Shown in pieces: positions 52,687 through 62,451 of a stretch of 64,000 bases of DNA. This DNA comes from Paenibacillus_AB hodogayensis. Its GTDB lineage: Bacteria > Bacillota > Bacilli > Paenibacillales > NBRC-103111. How positions within the stretch are numbered: the stretch's first letter is position 1; each line of letters begins with the position of its first letter. Where the stretch lies: contig NZ_BAAAYO010000021.1 in NCBI RefSeq assembly GCF_039536325.1, positions 1-64,000 on the forward strand, written 5' to 3'. The notes beneath the pieces are model-generated. The model saw only the letters and a program-made list of their open reading frames with translations. It did no database searches and was not told the DNA's origin. The translations under genes and the position numbers were made by a program.

Positions 52687-54141
52687 ATGAATACAGCTGC
52701 TACACAGAAACCAACTTCTGCGGCCGGAGTGAAGGTTAACGTACAACGCTTCGGACGTTTTTTAAGCGGCATGGTCATGCCCAATATCGGCGCTTTTATC
52801 GCCTGGGGGCTCATTACGGCCCTGTTTATCCCGACCGGCTGGATTCCGAATGAGCAGCTGGCTAAGCTCGTCGATCCGATTATTACGTACCTGCTTCCGG
52901 TGCTGATCGGCTATACGGGCGGGACGATGATTCACGGCACCCGCGGAGGCGTTATCGCGGCGGTCATGACAATGGGCGTCATCGTCGGAACGGATATCCC
53001 GATGTTCCTTGGCGCCATGATCGTGGGTCCGTTTGCGGCATGGGTGCTGAAGAAATTCGACAAGCTGGTGGAAGGCAAGGTTAAATCAGGTTTTGAAATG
53101 CTTGTCAATAATTTCTCCTCGGGGATAATAGGCGGCCTTCTGGCAGTCGTCGCCTATACCGTGGTCGGTCCCGCGGTTCAAGTCGTCAGCAAGGCGCTTG
53201 CAGCAGGCGTGCAGGTGTTCGTGAATGCCGGGCTGCTGCCGCTTGCGAACATCCTTATCGAGCCTGGAAAAATTTTGTTCCTGAACAATGCAATCAATCA
53301 CGGGGTACTCAGTCCGATTGCGCTGGATCAGGCGTCCAAGACAGGAAAATCGATTCTGTTCATGCTGGAATCGAACCCGGGCCCCGGACTCGGCGTACTG
53401 CTCGCTTACTGGCTCGTCGGCCGCGGCTCGGCGAAGCTGTCCGCTCCTGGCGCAGCTATTATTCACTTCTTCGGCGGAATTCATGAAATTTATTTCCCCT
53501 ATATTCTGATGAATCCGCGCCTCATTCTCGCCGTGATCGCGGGCGGCGTGACGGGGACGTTCACTTTTTCCCTGTTCCAGGCCGGATTGGTGGCATCCCC
53601 CTCGCCGGGCAGCATCTTCGCTTATATGGCGATGGCGCCTAAGGGCGGAATGCTATCGATCTTTACCGGAGTCATTTCCGCCACGATCGCGTCCTTCCTC
53701 GTTGCAGCGCTGCTGCTGAAGACGAGCAAGCAGGCCGAGGAGACCGGAGATCTGGAGGCGGCCGCAGTCCGGATGAAGCAGATGAAGGAAGCGCCGATGC
53801 AAGTCCCTGCCGCTAGTGCAGTGGAAGCGATGAGTGCGTTGGCGGTACATCCAGTCCAAACCGCTTCCCGGGTAGAGAAGATCGTCTTCTCCTGCGATGC
53901 CGGGATGGGTTCGAGTGCGATGGGCGCTTCGATTTTGCGGAAGAAAATGAAAGAAGCCGGCGTCGGCGTCACCGTAGTCAATACTGCGATCAGCGAGATT
54001 CCCGGTGATGCCGATATCGTCATCACGCATAAATCGCTGACCGACCGGGCGCGCGCTCAGGCTCCTCAAGCCGAGCATATCTCGATCGATAATTTCATGA
54101 AGAGCCCGGAATATGACGCCTTGGTAAAGCGCTTGAGCTGA
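52687..54141 (+). CDS. mtlA: mannitol PTS transporter, IICB component
   Basis: A 484-residue membrane transporter that takes up and phosphorylates mannitol. The IIC domain (about 1-345) has the MVMPNIGAFIAWGLITALF start and the GGIHEIYFPYILMNPRL sugar-site segment typical of MtlA. A linker leads to the IIB domain (about 395-484), with phosphorylated Cys C403 in FSCDAGMGSSAMG. The IIA domain is separate (mtlF at 56392), as in other Bacillota. AAAGGAGG precedes the ATG. Confidence 0.95.
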   Translation: MNTAATQKPTSAAGVKVNVQRFGRFLSGMVMPNIGAFIAWGLITALFIPTGWIPNEQLAKLVDPIITYLLPVLIGYTGGTMIHGTRGGVIAAVMTMGVIVGTDIPMFLGAMIVGPFAAWVLKKFDKLVEGKVKSGFEMLVNNFSSGIIGGLLAVVAYTVVGPAVQVVSKALAAGVQVFVNAGLLPLANILIEPGKILFLNNAINHGVLSPIALDQASKTGKSILFMLESNPGPGLGVLLAYWLVGRGSAKLSAPGAAIIHFFGGIHEIYFPYILMNPRLILAVIAGGVTGTFTFSLFQAGLVASPSPGSIFAYMAMAPKGGMLSIFTGVISATIASFLVAALLLKTSKQAEETGDLEAAAVRMKQMKEAPMQVPAASAVEAMSALAVHPVQTASRVEKIVFSCDAGMGSSAMGASILRKKMKEAGVGVTVVNTAISEIPGDADIVITHKSLTDRARAQAPQAEHISIDNFMKSPEYDALVKRLS

Positions 54142-54206
54142 CTTATCCGCGATGACGCTGGCGCACTGCCGCGTCATCTCCATTTTGGTTATAAGGAGTA
54201 AAGTGC

Positions 54207-56255
54207 ATGAGCCTGACCCACAGGCAGCGTCAAATTCTGGAGTTGCTGCTCGGTCGCCCGGAGGAAGATGTCACGGCAGGTCAAATAGCGGAAGAAATCA
54301 GCGTCAGCACGCGAACGGTCCACCGGGAGCTGACGGAGCTGGAGACGACTCTGTCAGGATCGGGGCTGACGCTTCAGAAGAAATCGGGCAAGGGCATTCA
54401 TCTGGAAGGCCCGGCAGATCGGCTGGAAGCGTTCCGATTCATGCTCCGGGGAATTACGGCAGTCGAATATTCCGCAGAGGAGCGGAGGGTACTCATCCTC
54501 TGCATGCTGCTGGAGAAGGAGGAGCCGATCAAGCTGTTCGCCTTGGGGCATGAGCTTCAGGTAACGATTCCGACCATCACGCACGATCTGGACGATCTGG
54601 AGCCGGCTGTGCGCCGTTCCGATCTGATTCTGGTCCGACGCCGCGGCTACGGCGTAGGTCTGAACGGCAGCGAAGCCAATAAGCGAAAGCTGATCTCCGC
54701 ACTTGCCCGCGAAGGGCTGGACGAATCAGAATTATTTGGCAAATCGGATGGGGTACGGTCGCTTGTAACGGCGAAGCTGCTGGAACTGAGCGGCAAAGCG
54801 TATTTCCACGAAGTGGAGGACGTCCTCTGGCAGGCAGAGGAAGCCGGGCTGAAGGAGCTGTCCGACAAGGCTTACACCGACCTGCTCCTGGATATCTCGA
54901 TCGCTGTGGCTCGTTTCCTGCTGGGTCGGCGAATTGAATTACGCGCGGTCAATGGCGGCGCCGTCCGGCAGAGCGAGCTGTTAACCGGCATCGCTGTCCA
55001 GCTATCCCGGCGGCTTCCATGGGAACTGCCGGCGGCGGAGCTGGCGCATATCGCCGGTCTGCTGGAAGCGGGCGCAGGAGCCGATCCGAATCAGCTGCTG
55101 CCGCTCGAGGAACTGGAGTATATGGACATTGCGTGGCGGCTGATCCGGCAGATGGAAGCACGGTGCGGCAGCGGCTTTACCGAGGATCGCTCTCTGCGGG
55201 ACGGACTGCTGGCGCATCTCGAGTCGGCGTTGAAGCGGCTGCAAAGCGGCTTGACTATCCGCAATCCGCTGCTGGCGCAAATTCGCAAAGATTACGACAC
55301 GCTGTTTGAAGACGTACGTCTCGCCGTTAATGAAACGATCACGGATCTAGCGATACCGGACGAAGAGATCGGCTTTCTCGTCATGCATTTCGGAGCTTCG
55401 ATGGAACGGCAAAAGCAGTTCCGCCGCAACGTGCGGGCGATTCTCGTCTGTACTAGCGGGATCGGCACGTCCAAGATGCTGGCGGTCCGCTTGACCAAAG
55501 AGCTGCCTCAAATCGACATCGTCGGGAACGCCTCTTGGTTCGAAGCTTCCCGGATTCCGCCAACGGAATATGATCTCATCATCTCCACGGTGGAACTGCC
55601 CCTGAGCGTGGACAAATATATCAAGCTGAGCCCGCTACTGACCAAGGAAGAGGCCGAACGACTGAGGCTGTTTATCCAGAATGTCACGCTCGGTCAGGAG
55701 GAGACGGAGTCTGAAGGACAAGAGCCGCCGGAAGAGCCTGCTGCTGCGAGCCGATTGCACCGAATCCGGCTGTATGTGAACGAAATCGTCTCCATCCTCG
55801 ATCACTTCGCCGTATACCGGCTGGACGAGCGTTTTGACCATTTGGAGGACGCGCTCCATGCTTTCTGCCGCTGTATAGCGCCTACGGGAACGATCGAAGC
55901 GGCGGAGCCCATCGTGCGTCTGCTGCAGGAGCGGGAGCGGCAGAGCAGCCAAATTATCCCGGATACGGACTTGGCGCTCTTTCATATTCGTAGCGGAGAG
56001 GTGCGTCGCCCCTCGATCACGTTGTTCCGGCTGTCCGTTGATTTGCCGCTCGACCGTTCTGCGCCATCCGGCGTCCGGCAGGTGCTGCTGATGCTGGGTC
56101 CGAAGCAGCTGTCGAAGGAGAGCCTAGAGGTGCTTAGCGAGATCAGCTCCTTCCTCCTGCTGCCCGAGATGATCCGGCTTTTGCGCGAAGGCAGCCAGGA
56201 GCAGATTAAGCAATTTTTGTCCCAAGAGCTGGCTGCGTTCCTGGAAGACCGGTAG
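54207..56255 (+). CDS. mtlR: mannitol operon activator, PRD-containing
   Basis: A 682-residue BglG/MtlR-type activator. It has an N-terminal helix-turn-helix (LTHRQRQILELLLG; ISVSTRTVHRELTEL), two PRD regulation domains (about 185-400) with VMHFG near residue 391, a IIB-like domain with C415 in LVCTSGIGTSKML, and a C-terminal IIA-like domain (about 530-680) with HIRS. Phosphorylation by HPr and the mannitol PTS controls such proteins. It lies between mtlA and mtlF, 65 bases after mtlA. Confidence 0.93.
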   Translation: MSLTHRQRQILELLLGRPEEDVTAGQIAEEISVSTRTVHRELTELETTLSGSGLTLQKKSGKGIHLEGPADRLEAFRFMLRGITAVEYSAEERRVLILCMLLEKEEPIKLFALGHELQVTIPTITHDLDDLEPAVRRSDLILVRRRGYGVGLNGSEANKRKLISALAREGLDESELFGKSDGVRSLVTAKLLELSGKAYFHEVEDVLWQAEEAGLKELSDKAYTDLLLDISIAVARFLLGRRIELRAVNGGAVRQSELLTGIAVQLSRRLPWELPAAELAHIAGLLEAGAGADPNQLLPLEELEYMDIAWRLIRQMEARCGSGFTEDRSLRDGLLAHLESALKRLQSGLTIRNPLLAQIRKDYDTLFEDVRLAVNETITDLAIPDEEIGFLVMHFGASMERQKQFRRNVRAILVCTSGIGTSKMLAVRLTKELPQIDIVGNASWFEASRIPPTEYDLIISTVELPLSVDKYIKLSPLLTKEEAERLRLFIQNVTLGQEETESEGQEPPEEPAAASRLHRIRLYVNEIVSILDHFAVYRLDERFDHLEDALHAFCRCIAPTGTIEAAEPIVRLLQERERQSSQIIPDTDLALFHIRSGEVRRPSITLFRLSVDLPLDRSAPSGVRQVLLMLGPKQLSKESLEVLSEISSFLLLPEMIRLLREGSQEQIKQFLSQELAAFLEDR

Positions 56256-56391
56256 CCTGCAGCCGCACGTTGTCAAGGATTTGCGTATTTCAGAATAGGT
56301 ATTTCAATAAAGCCCTTTCCGCATGGTTTAAGCTGGGGCGCAATCTTGCGGAAGAGTAACATACAAATCGGAAAATAGGGAGAGGAACCAT

Positions 56392-56826
56392 ATGAGTATC
56401 CTATCTGCGAATAAAGTGAAGCTGCATGCACAACCGAAGGATAAATTCGAAGCGATCCGGCTGGCCGGCCAATTGCTTGTCGACGCGGGCCATGCAGCGC
56501 CCGGCTACATCGATAAAATGATCGAGCGCGAGCAAACGTTGTCCACTTACATGGGCAACGGTCTGGCGATTCCGCACGGGACGCAGGACTCCAAGCCGTT
56601 GATCGTCTCCACTGGTCTGTCTGTCGTACAAATTCCGGGCGGCGTCGACTTCGGAGATGACGAGAAAGCGCAGATTGTGATCGGGATTGCAGCGGCGGGC
56701 AGTGAGCATCTGGACATACTGACCCAGGTGGCGATGTTCTTCTCCGAGGACGAAAACATCGATCGGATCATGGGCGCTTCCACACCCGAAGAGCTGGTGG
56801 ATATTCTCCAAGGAGGAATGGAATGA
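56392..56826 (+). CDS. mtlF: mannitol PTS IIA component
   Basis: A 144-residue cytosolic phosphocarrier that passes phosphate from HPr to the IIB domain of MtlA. The phosphorylated His is H62 in GLAIPHGTQDSK, and the sequence after it (VVQIPGGVDFGDDEKAQIVIGIAA) is characteristic of MtlF. GGGAGAGG precedes the ATG. It overlaps mtlD by 4 bases. Confidence 0.95.
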   Translation: MSILSANKVKLHAQPKDKFEAIRLAGQLLVDAGHAAPGYIDKMIEREQTLSTYMGNGLAIPHGTQDSKPLIVSTGLSVVQIPGGVDFGDDEKAQIVIGIAAAGSEHLDILTQVAMFFSEDENIDRIMGASTPEELVDILQGGME

Positions 56827-57983
56827 TGAGATCGCTGCACTTCGGCGCAGGGAATATCGGGCGCGGTTTCATCGGGCTGATATTGTCGCAGGCGGGCTAC
56901 GAGGTCTGTTTTTCCGACGTAAACAGCGATTTGGTTCGCCTGCTGCAGGAGAAGCGGGCCTACACGGTACGGTTGGCGAATGCGGAGCAGCAGACGTTCC
57001 GGGTGGAGCATGTGACGGCGATCCACGGCAATCAGCTGGAGGCCGTTGCCGAGGCGGTGGCGCAGGCGGATATCGTGACGACGGCTGTCGGTGTGGGCGT
57101 TCTCAAGCATATCGCCGAAGGGATCGCCCGGGGGCTGGAGCTTCGTCTGGAACGCGGCGGCGCTCCGCTGCAGCTGATTGCCTGCGAGAATGCGATCGGC
57201 GGCAGCACGCAGCTGAAGGAGCGGGTGTTCGCTCATCTGAGCGGGGAGACGCTGGAGCGGGTAAACCGGATGGCGGTCTTTCCCGATGCCGCCGTCGACC
57301 GGATCGTACCGATCCAGCACAACGAGGATCCGCTGGAGGTTCGGGTGGAGCCGTTCTACGAATGGGTCGTAGACGAATCGCAACTGTTTCCCGGCTTCCG
57401 CCGTATCGAGGGAATCCACTATGTCGACCGACTCGAGCCTTATATCGAACGGAAGCTGTTCACCGTCAATACGGGACATTGCGCGGCCGCTTATTTCGGC
57501 TACCTCCGTGGCATAGCCACGATTCAGGAAACGTTGGCGGATGCGGAGTTGCGTCGTCGGGTGCGTGGCGTCATGGAGGAGACCGGCGCGTTGCTCATCG
57601 ACAAATACGGCTTCGATGCCGCGGAGCATGCCCGGTATATCGATAAGATTTTGGAACGTTTCGTGAATCCGTACCTCACGGACGAAGTGGCCCGCGTGGG
57701 CCGTTCGCCGATCCGCAAGCTGTCGGCGGACGATCGGCTCGTCCGTCCCGCGCTGCAAGCGTTCGAACGGGGCCTTCCGGTAGAAGGACTCGTTTGGGCG
57801 ATGGCGGCTGCGCTGCATTTTGACCATGCATCCGATCCTGAGGCGGCGAACATCCAGGCGGATTTGGCGAATCTGGGACTTAGCCGGACCATTGCCAACT
57901 ATACGTCGATCGAGCCCTCGCATCCGCTGCACGAGGCAATCCGGCAAGCTTACGAGGCGATTACGGCCGCCGCTTCATCTTGA
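56823..57983 (+). CDS. mtlD: mannitol-1-phosphate 5-dehydrogenase
   Basis: A 386-residue NAD-dependent enzyme of the polyol long-chain dehydrogenase family, turning mannitol-1-phosphate into fructose-6-phosphate. LHFGAGNIGRGFIG at the N-terminus binds NAD, and KLFTVNTGHCAAAYFGY near residue 210 carries the conserved catalytic Lys and Asn segment. The ATG at 56823 overlaps the mtlF stop; a second ATG follows at 56826. Length fits the family (about 380). Confidence 0.95.
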   Translation: MMRSLHFGAGNIGRGFIGLILSQAGYEVCFSDVNSDLVRLLQEKRAYTVRLANAEQQTFRVEHVTAIHGNQLEAVAEAVAQADIVTTAVGVGVLKHIAEGIARGLELRLERGGAPLQLIACENAIGGSTQLKERVFAHLSGETLERVNRMAVFPDAAVDRIVPIQHNEDPLEVRVEPFYEWVVDESQLFPGFRRIEGIHYVDRLEPYIERKLFTVNTGHCAAAYFGYLRGIATIQETLADAELRRRVRGVMEETGALLIDKYGFDAAEHARYIDKILERFVNPYLTDEVARVGRSPIRKLSADDRLVRPALQAFERGLPVEGLVWAMAAALHFDHASDPEAANIQADLANLGLSRTIANYTSIEPSHPLHEAIRQAYEAITAAASS

Positions 57984-57998
57984 GAAGGAGGGATTCCT

Positions 57999-59738
57999 AT
58001 GGCTAGCATGGCAGCCTGGCAGTTAGCCGGCATTGGCGCTTCGCCCGGCATTGCGATCGCCAAAGCGTGTCGCTTGCAAGAAGAACATTACGTGCCCGCT
58101 CCTGATAAGGCGGCAGACGCTTCGATCGAATCCGCACGCTTCCGGCAAGCGGTAGAGGAAGCGCGGACCGAACTCGAGCGGATTCGGCGGCAAACCGAGG
58201 AGCGGATGGGCGCGGCGAAGGCTGAAATATTCGAAGCGCATCTACTGCTGCTGGACGATCCGGATCTAATAGATGCCGTTATCGATAAAATCGAACAGGA
58301 AGGTGTGACGGCGTCCTTCGCGCTTTACGAGGTATCCCATTTTTTCATCGAGGCGTTGAACGCAATGGACGACGAGCTCCTGAGGGAGCGGGCGTCCGAC
58401 GTCCGCGATGTGGCCGGCCGCATCATGAGCCGTTTGCGTGGAGTCTCCTATGCCGCCGTGTCCGCGATTACCGAGCCCTGTGTGCTGATTGCCCGCGACT
58501 TAACGCCGTCGGATACCGCTCAACTGCAACCGGGTATCGTACTCGGCTTCGTCACAGAGGTCGGCAGCCGTACCTCCCATTCGGCAATCATGGCGCGCTC
58601 GCTGGAGTTGCCGGCCATCGTCGGCGTCGGCGAAGCGCTGGCGAACGTGAATACAGGCTCGTGGATCGTTATGGATGCTTCCGAAGGCGTCGTCCTCGTC
58701 GATCCGTCGGAGGCGGAGCTTGCCTTGTATCAGGCGCGCAAGGCGGCCTACGAGCAGCGCCGGGCCGAGCTGCGCCGGCTGATCGACCAGCCGACTTATT
58801 CGCGCGACGGCCACCGCGTGGAACTGGCTGCGAATATCGGCAGCGTTGAGGATCTGCAGAAGGTACTTGAGAATGGTGCCGAAGGCGTCGGTCTGTTTCG
58901 CACCGAGTTTCTGTACATGGGACGCAACACGCTCCCGAGTGAAGAGGAGCAGTTCCGCGTGTATAAACATGTGCTGGAGCGGATGAACGACAAGCCTGTC
59001 GTCATACGTACGCTCGACATCGGCGGAGACAAAGAATTGCCGTACATGAAGCTGCCGTCCGAAAGCAATCCGTTTCTCGGCCTGCGGGCCGTACGGCTCT
59101 GCCTCAGCCAGCCGGAATTGTTCCGCACTCAGCTGCGGGCGCTGCTGCGGGCGAGCGTGTTCGGTCAGTTGAAGATCATGTTCCCGATGATCGCGGTAGT
59201 CGAAGAGCTGCGGGAAGCGAAGCGTCTGCTCGAAGAAGAGAAGGCGAAGCTCGCGGGGGAACAGATCGCCGTGTCGGATCGGATCGAGATCGGCATCATG
59301 ATCGAGGTGCCCGCCGCCGCGCTCGCGGCCGACGAGCTGGCGAAGGAAGCGGACTTTTTCAGCATCGGTACCAATGATCTTATCCAATATACGATGGCGG
59401 CCGACCGGATGAACGAAAACGTGTCCTACTTGTACCAGCCGTGTCACCCGTCGATTCTTCGGCTCGTACGCATGGTCATTCAGGCTGCGGAACGGGAAGG
59501 CAGATGGGTCGGCATGTGCGGCGAGATGGCTGGCGACGAGACGGCGATTCCGCTGCTGCTCGGTCTGGGCCTGCATGAATTCAGCATGAGCGCGGGCTCG
59601 ATCTTGCCGGCGCGGGCACTGATCCAGCGGCTGTCGCGCCGCGAATGGATCGACTTTGCGGATCAAGCACTGTCTCTCGGCAGCCATCAACGCATTCGGG
59701 AGTTCGTACAACAGAAGACAGGGAGCGAAGAGACATGA
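57999..59738 (+). CDS. ptsI: phosphoenolpyruvate-protein phosphotransferase (enzyme I)
   Basis: A 579-residue cytosolic enzyme that starts the PTS phosphate chain from phosphoenolpyruvate to HPr. The N-terminal domain holds the active His (H194) in GSRTSHSAIMARS, and the C-terminal barrel has GVGLFRTEFLYMGR, LDIGGDKELPYM and a C-terminal Cys loop (WVGMCGEMAGDE). GAAGGAGGGATT precedes the ATG. It follows mtlD by 15 bases and overlaps the HPr gene, so mannitol would induce its own PTS supply. A general ptsHI pair probably exists elsewhere. Confidence 0.93.
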   Translation: MASMAAWQLAGIGASPGIAIAKACRLQEEHYVPAPDKAADASIESARFRQAVEEARTELERIRRQTEERMGAAKAEIFEAHLLLLDDPDLIDAVIDKIEQEGVTASFALYEVSHFFIEALNAMDDELLRERASDVRDVAGRIMSRLRGVSYAAVSAITEPCVLIARDLTPSDTAQLQPGIVLGFVTEVGSRTSHSAIMARSLELPAIVGVGEALANVNTGSWIVMDASEGVVLVDPSEAELALYQARKAAYEQRRAELRRLIDQPTYSRDGHRVELAANIGSVEDLQKVLENGAEGVGLFRTEFLYMGRNTLPSEEEQFRVYKHVLERMNDKPVVIRTLDIGGDKELPYMKLPSESNPFLGLRAVRLCLSQPELFRTQLRALLRASVFGQLKIMFPMIAVVEELREAKRLLEEEKAKLAGEQIAVSDRIEIGIMIEVPAAALAADELAKEADFFSIGTNDLIQYTMAADRMNENVSYLYQPCHPSILRLVRMVIQAAEREGRWVGMCGEMAGDETAIPLLLGLGLHEFSMSAGSILPARALIQRLSRREWIDFADQALSLGSHQRIREFVQQKTGSEET

Positions 59739-59998
59739 TAACAGAAACCTATACGGTATCCAATCCGTCTGGCTTTCACGCGCGTCCGACCAAGGTGTTC
59801 GTACAGACGGCGAGCGCCTTCCCGGCGAAAATTCAAGTGAGCAAGGGCGGCAAGAAAGTGAACGGGAAAAGCTCGCTCAGCATGCTGACCCTCGGCATAC
59901 AGAAAAATGACGAAGTGACGCTGGAGATAGACGGCGAGCAGGAGGAGCAGGCGCTTCAGGCGCTCGGCGAGCTGCTGACGAAGATTTTTGAGGAGTAA
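59735..59998 (+). CDS. ptsH: HPr-family phosphocarrier
   Basis: An 87-residue HPr. Both regulatory residues fall at standard positions: H15 in GFHARPT (enzyme I site) and S46 in GKSSLSML (HPr kinase site). The region after S46 (SSLSML) differs from the usual SIMGVM, which forms the CcpA-contacting surface, so it may be a mannitol-dedicated paralogue like Crh-type variants but with H15 kept. Start overlaps the ptsI stop (ATGA). Order ptsI-ptsH is the reverse of the usual operon. Confidence 0.93.
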   Translation: MITETYTVSNPSGFHARPTKVFVQTASAFPAKIQVSKGGKKVNGKSSLSMLTLGIQKNDEVTLEIDGEQEEQALQALGELLTKIFEE

Positions 59999-60024
59999 GC
60001 ATGGATTTTTCAGGTTATAGCTTA

Positions 60025-60080
60025 GAAAAGATCGCTTCTCTCATCCGGCTCTCTTGGCCGGGAGATTGGCGATCTTTTCT
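60025..60080 (+). terminator. long hairpin terminator
   Basis: GAAAAGATCGC (60025-60035) pairs with GCGATCTTTTC (60069-60079), with an inner CCGGC/GCCGG stem. It closes the mannitol-PTS operon. Confidence 0.8.
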
Positions 60081-60246
60081 TATGTTCTGACAGGTGGCGG
60101 CGAGCAGCAAAATAGTTCAATCGGAACGAAACATCGTACTATTGTACGTTTCCCTCATAGCGGATAAGGTTAAGTTGTCGACGATTCACACCGCAATTGC
60201 GTGAAACTAATAAGATTTTTTGAGGCAAAAGGGAGACTACACCGAC

Positions 60247-62433
60247 ATGTTCGTTTTCGATCAAGAAACATCGTCCATCCGGTTCGACGGCGATCCGTCC
60301 ATCGTATTGCGCAGTATCCGCATCCGTGCGGAATTGGCAGGCGAAGGCGAAATCGAGCTTTTGCCGATCCGCACGGATCCGCACCACACGGAAGACGGGA
60401 ACGGGAGAGGAGCATTGTCTTCCGAATTCCGGATCCGCTACGGGGATAAGCACGGCACGCTTTTCGCTTCGCTGCTTCTGGAACGGCGGGGGAAGTTCCT
60501 GTCGGTGCGCGTGAAAGCCGAAATCCCCAACGCTACGGCGTATCATGCCCAGCGGACTTTTGCCGCAGACGGAGCGATTCGAATCGGAATCGGTCGGCTC
60601 GACGGGCTGCAGGGCGTGCTGGCATCGTCCAGACACAAGGAATGGTGGACGCGTCCGCATTTCGATCCGGATTTGCGCCGTCTGCCGCCCCGGACCCAGT
60701 CGCTTTTGTGGAAAACGGACAGCGGGTACGGCTATATGCTTCCCCTTTGCGACGAACGGTTTCGGACCGATCTGAGCGGGTCGGAGGATGGGTTGGCCGT
60801 GCTCGTTTCTCCCGGAGAAACCGGGCACGAACGCATCGATACGGTCGCTTTCGTTTTAGGCGCGGACACCGACCCGTATCGGCTCGCGGAGGAGAGCGCC
60901 GTTGAAGGATTCGCTTCGCGGGGGGCCGGCGGAAGCGCCAGGGAGGGCAAAGCTTACCCGGCCTTATTGGACTATGCAGGCTGGTGCAGCTGGGACGCCT
61001 TCTATGCGGACGTGGATGAGCAAGGACTTCTAGACAAGGCCGATGAGCTGAACCGGCTGGGACTTCCCGTCCGCTGGTTCATGATCGACGACGGCTGGTC
61101 AGACGTCCGGGAGCGGAAGCTTTACGGCTTCGGAGCGGACAAGGAGAAATTCCCCGGAGGGCTGGCAGGCGCCGTCCGCCGCTTGAAGGAGGAGCACGGC
61201 ATTCGCTGGGTAGGGGCGTGGCACAATATGGCCGGCTATTGGGGCGGAATCGATCCGGAGGGAGAAGCTTTCGCCGAGACGCGGCAGTACGTGCACCGGA
61301 CGCGAAGCGGTAGATGGCTGCCTCATCCCGATCCGGGGCTGAACTTCGGCTTTTGGCAGACGTGGCATTCTTCTTTGAGGCGGCAAGGAATCGATTTCGT
61401 CAAGGTGGACAATCAAAGCTCGCTGTATGCGTATTTCGGCGGGGAGCAGTCGATCGCCCGCATAGCCCATTCCGCGCATGCCGGACTCGAAGCGTCGGTC
61501 GCCTTGCATTTTGACGGCTGCATGATCAACTGCATGGGCATGGCGTCGGAAAACGTATGGCATCGACCGCTGTCTTCCGTTTCCCGCAGCAGCAACGACT
61601 TTTTGCCCAAAATCCATGACGGCTTCAAGGAGCATGCGCTGCAAAACGCCTACAATTCCGTGTACCACGGCGCTTTTTATTGGGGCGATTGGGATATGTT
61701 CTGGACCGGACATCACGATGCGATGCCCCATATGACGCTGCGCGCGGTCAGCGGGGGACCCCTCTATTTCAGCGACGGCTTGGGGCGCACCAACCCGGAC
61801 ATCATCCGGCCGCTTATATACAGCGACGGCAAAATCGTTCGTTGCCGGACAATCGGACGACCGACGGAGGAATGGCTTACCGTCAATCCGCATAAGACGG
61901 CACGGGCATTCAAAGTATGGAACCAGGCGGGCGAGGCCGGGGTTGTCGCCGCATTCCATGCCTATGACGGCGATGAGGACGTGGAGGGGTGTATAGGTCC
62001 GGGCGACGTGCCGTACTTGAGCGGCAAGGCCTTCATCGCGTACGATTCGTTCCGTAAGAAAGCGTACCGTCTGCGAACGGACGAAACCGTTCCCCTTCGG
62101 CTTTCGCGATTCGAAGCGGCTTTGTTCCTGATTGTGCCCGCAACCAGGCCGTTTACCGCTATCGGGCTTACCGACAAGCTTGTCGCTTCCGATGCCGTAC
62201 TGGAGACGGAACATGGGGGAAGCGCGGTTAAGGTGCTTCTCAAGGATGGCGGCGTCTTCTCGTTCGTCTCCGAGCGGAAGCCGACCCAAGCATTCGTGGA
62301 CGAACTGCCCGCAGCTGTCGAAGAAGCGGACGGTGAGGTCGGCTTATATACGGTCGTTTGCCCGGTGAAAACGTCGGAGGCGGCCAAAGACAACCCGGTA
62401 ACGATGGTAACGGAAGTTCGGATCGAGTTTTGA
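60247..62433 (+). CDS. alpha-galactosidase-like glycoside hydrolase, GH36 / Sip1 type
   Basis: A 728-residue retaining hydrolase-like protein. The TIM-barrel core begins near residue 235 with WCSWDAFYADVDEQGLLDKA, then RWFMIDDGWSD and the putative nucleophile Asp in IDFVKVDNQS (near residue 390), and later SRSSNDFLPK with the acid/base candidate. This pattern belongs to the Sip1/raffinose-synthase branch of GH36, which includes alpha-galactosidases and galactosyltransferases. No signal peptide, so cytoplasmic. The ATG at 60247 is preferred to TTG 60220, with AAGGGAG upstream. The AraC gene at 62452 is convergent. Confidence 0.85.
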   Translation: MFVFDQETSSIRFDGDPSIVLRSIRIRAELAGEGEIELLPIRTDPHHTEDGNGRGALSSEFRIRYGDKHGTLFASLLLERRGKFLSVRVKAEIPNATAYHAQRTFAADGAIRIGIGRLDGLQGVLASSRHKEWWTRPHFDPDLRRLPPRTQSLLWKTDSGYGYMLPLCDERFRTDLSGSEDGLAVLVSPGETGHERIDTVAFVLGADTDPYRLAEESAVEGFASRGAGGSAREGKAYPALLDYAGWCSWDAFYADVDEQGLLDKADELNRLGLPVRWFMIDDGWSDVRERKLYGFGADKEKFPGGLAGAVRRLKEEHGIRWVGAWHNMAGYWGGIDPEGEAFAETRQYVHRTRSGRWLPHPDPGLNFGFWQTWHSSLRRQGIDFVKVDNQSSLYAYFGGEQSIARIAHSAHAGLEASVALHFDGCMINCMGMASENVWHRPLSSVSRSSNDFLPKIHDGFKEHALQNAYNSVYHGAFYWGDWDMFWTGHHDAMPHMTLRAVSGGPLYFSDGLGRTNPDIIRPLIYSDGKIVRCRTIGRPTEEWLTVNPHKTARAFKVWNQAGEAGVVAAFHAYDGDEDVEGCIGPGDVPYLSGKAFIAYDSFRKKAYRLRTDETVPLRLSRFEAALFLIVPATRPFTAIGLTDKLVASDAVLETEHGGSAVKVLLKDGGVFSFVSERKPTQAFVDELPAAVEEADGEVGLYTVVCPVKTSEAAKDNPVTMVTEVRIEF

Positions 62434-62451
62434 GGGACGACGCTCGGGACC

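Noticed and set aside
56547..57947. Open frame of 466 codons on the minus strand opposite mtlF and mtlD
   Set aside because: It is antisense to intact mannitol genes and its composition is that of a shadow frame.
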